Assembly: GCA_900752475.1 (NCBI GenBank)
Contig: CAADVJ010000168.1
Span: forward strand, 1 to 6,621
Reading direction: 5' to 3'
DNA: 6,621 nucleotides
Source of the DNA: an uncultured Collinsella sp.
Lineage (GTDB): Bacteria > Actinomycetota > Coriobacteriia > Coriobacteriales > Coriobacteriaceae
Position numbers and translations under genes: made by a program. Position 1 is the stretch's first letter. Each line of letters begins with the position of its first letter. A model generated the notes under the pieces. The model made no database searches and had not been told where the DNA came from. It saw nothing but the letters and a program-made list of their open reading frames with translations. Shown here one piece after another: positions 6,585 through 6,621 of this stretch.

Positions 6585-6621
6585 CGCCCTCCTCCCCAAC
6601 GCACAAAAGCGCCGCCACGGA

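Larger units (their letters stand above)
6148..6621. other. 474-bp non-coding region with palindromic elements
   Basis: No credible gene is seen on either strand; the short open frames overlap palindromes and lack ribosome sites. The region is AT-richer than the genes. It holds two large related inverted-repeat elements (6178-6331 and 6423-6584) separated by 91 bp with no recognised content. At the far right, CGTGGCG (6578-6584) can also pair with CGCCACG (6613-6619), so the right arm of the second element has an alternative partner. No transposase, tRNA or start of a following gene is visible. Confidence 0.75.

Overview
The window is high-GC bacterial DNA with tightly packed genes. The protein style, the likely leaderless promoter and the GC-rich coding sequence suggest an actinomycete-lineage gut bacterium of the Coriobacteriia, most likely Collinsella or a close relative. 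This is a judgement from reading the sequence, not a database match.

Layout. (a) 1-720, minus strand: an ABC transporter ATPase of the MacB/LolD type (the kind that partners FtsX-like permeases), cut by the left edge. (b) 721-848: a short spacer with a 7-bp-stem hairpin. (c) 4176 down to 849, minus strand: a three-gene operon encoding an ABC-2 type exporter, ATPase then permease then permease, with a 9-bp gap at one junction and a 14-bp overlap at the other. (d) 4177-4375: a 199-bp divergent control region with a perfect 9-bp inverted repeat, a pair of TGTCACG direct repeats and a -10 box placed so that the next mRNA probably starts at its own ATG. (e) 4376-6147, plus strand: a DesK/NarX-type sensor histidine kinase and a NarL/LuxR-type response regulator, overlapping by ATGA. 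(f) 6148-6621: a non-coding region with two large related palindromic elements, the second carrying a strong terminator at its centre.

How it works together. The divergent arrangement of a kinase/regulator pair and an ATPase-permease-permease exporter matches the plan of Bacillus LnrJK-LnrLMN, which senses and exports a membrane-active antibiotic. The likely reading is a self-contained sense-and-export module: the kinase senses a membrane or envelope signal, the regulator binds the intergenic region, and the exporter is induced. The substrate cannot be read from the sequence.

The least explained part is the right end. Elements 6178-6331 and 6423-6584 are homologous copies in opposite orientation. 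Their 122-bp cores align without gaps, yet each copy keeps its own nearly perfect palindrome where the two sequences differ. This points to selection on, or copying of, a fold rather than a fixed sequence.
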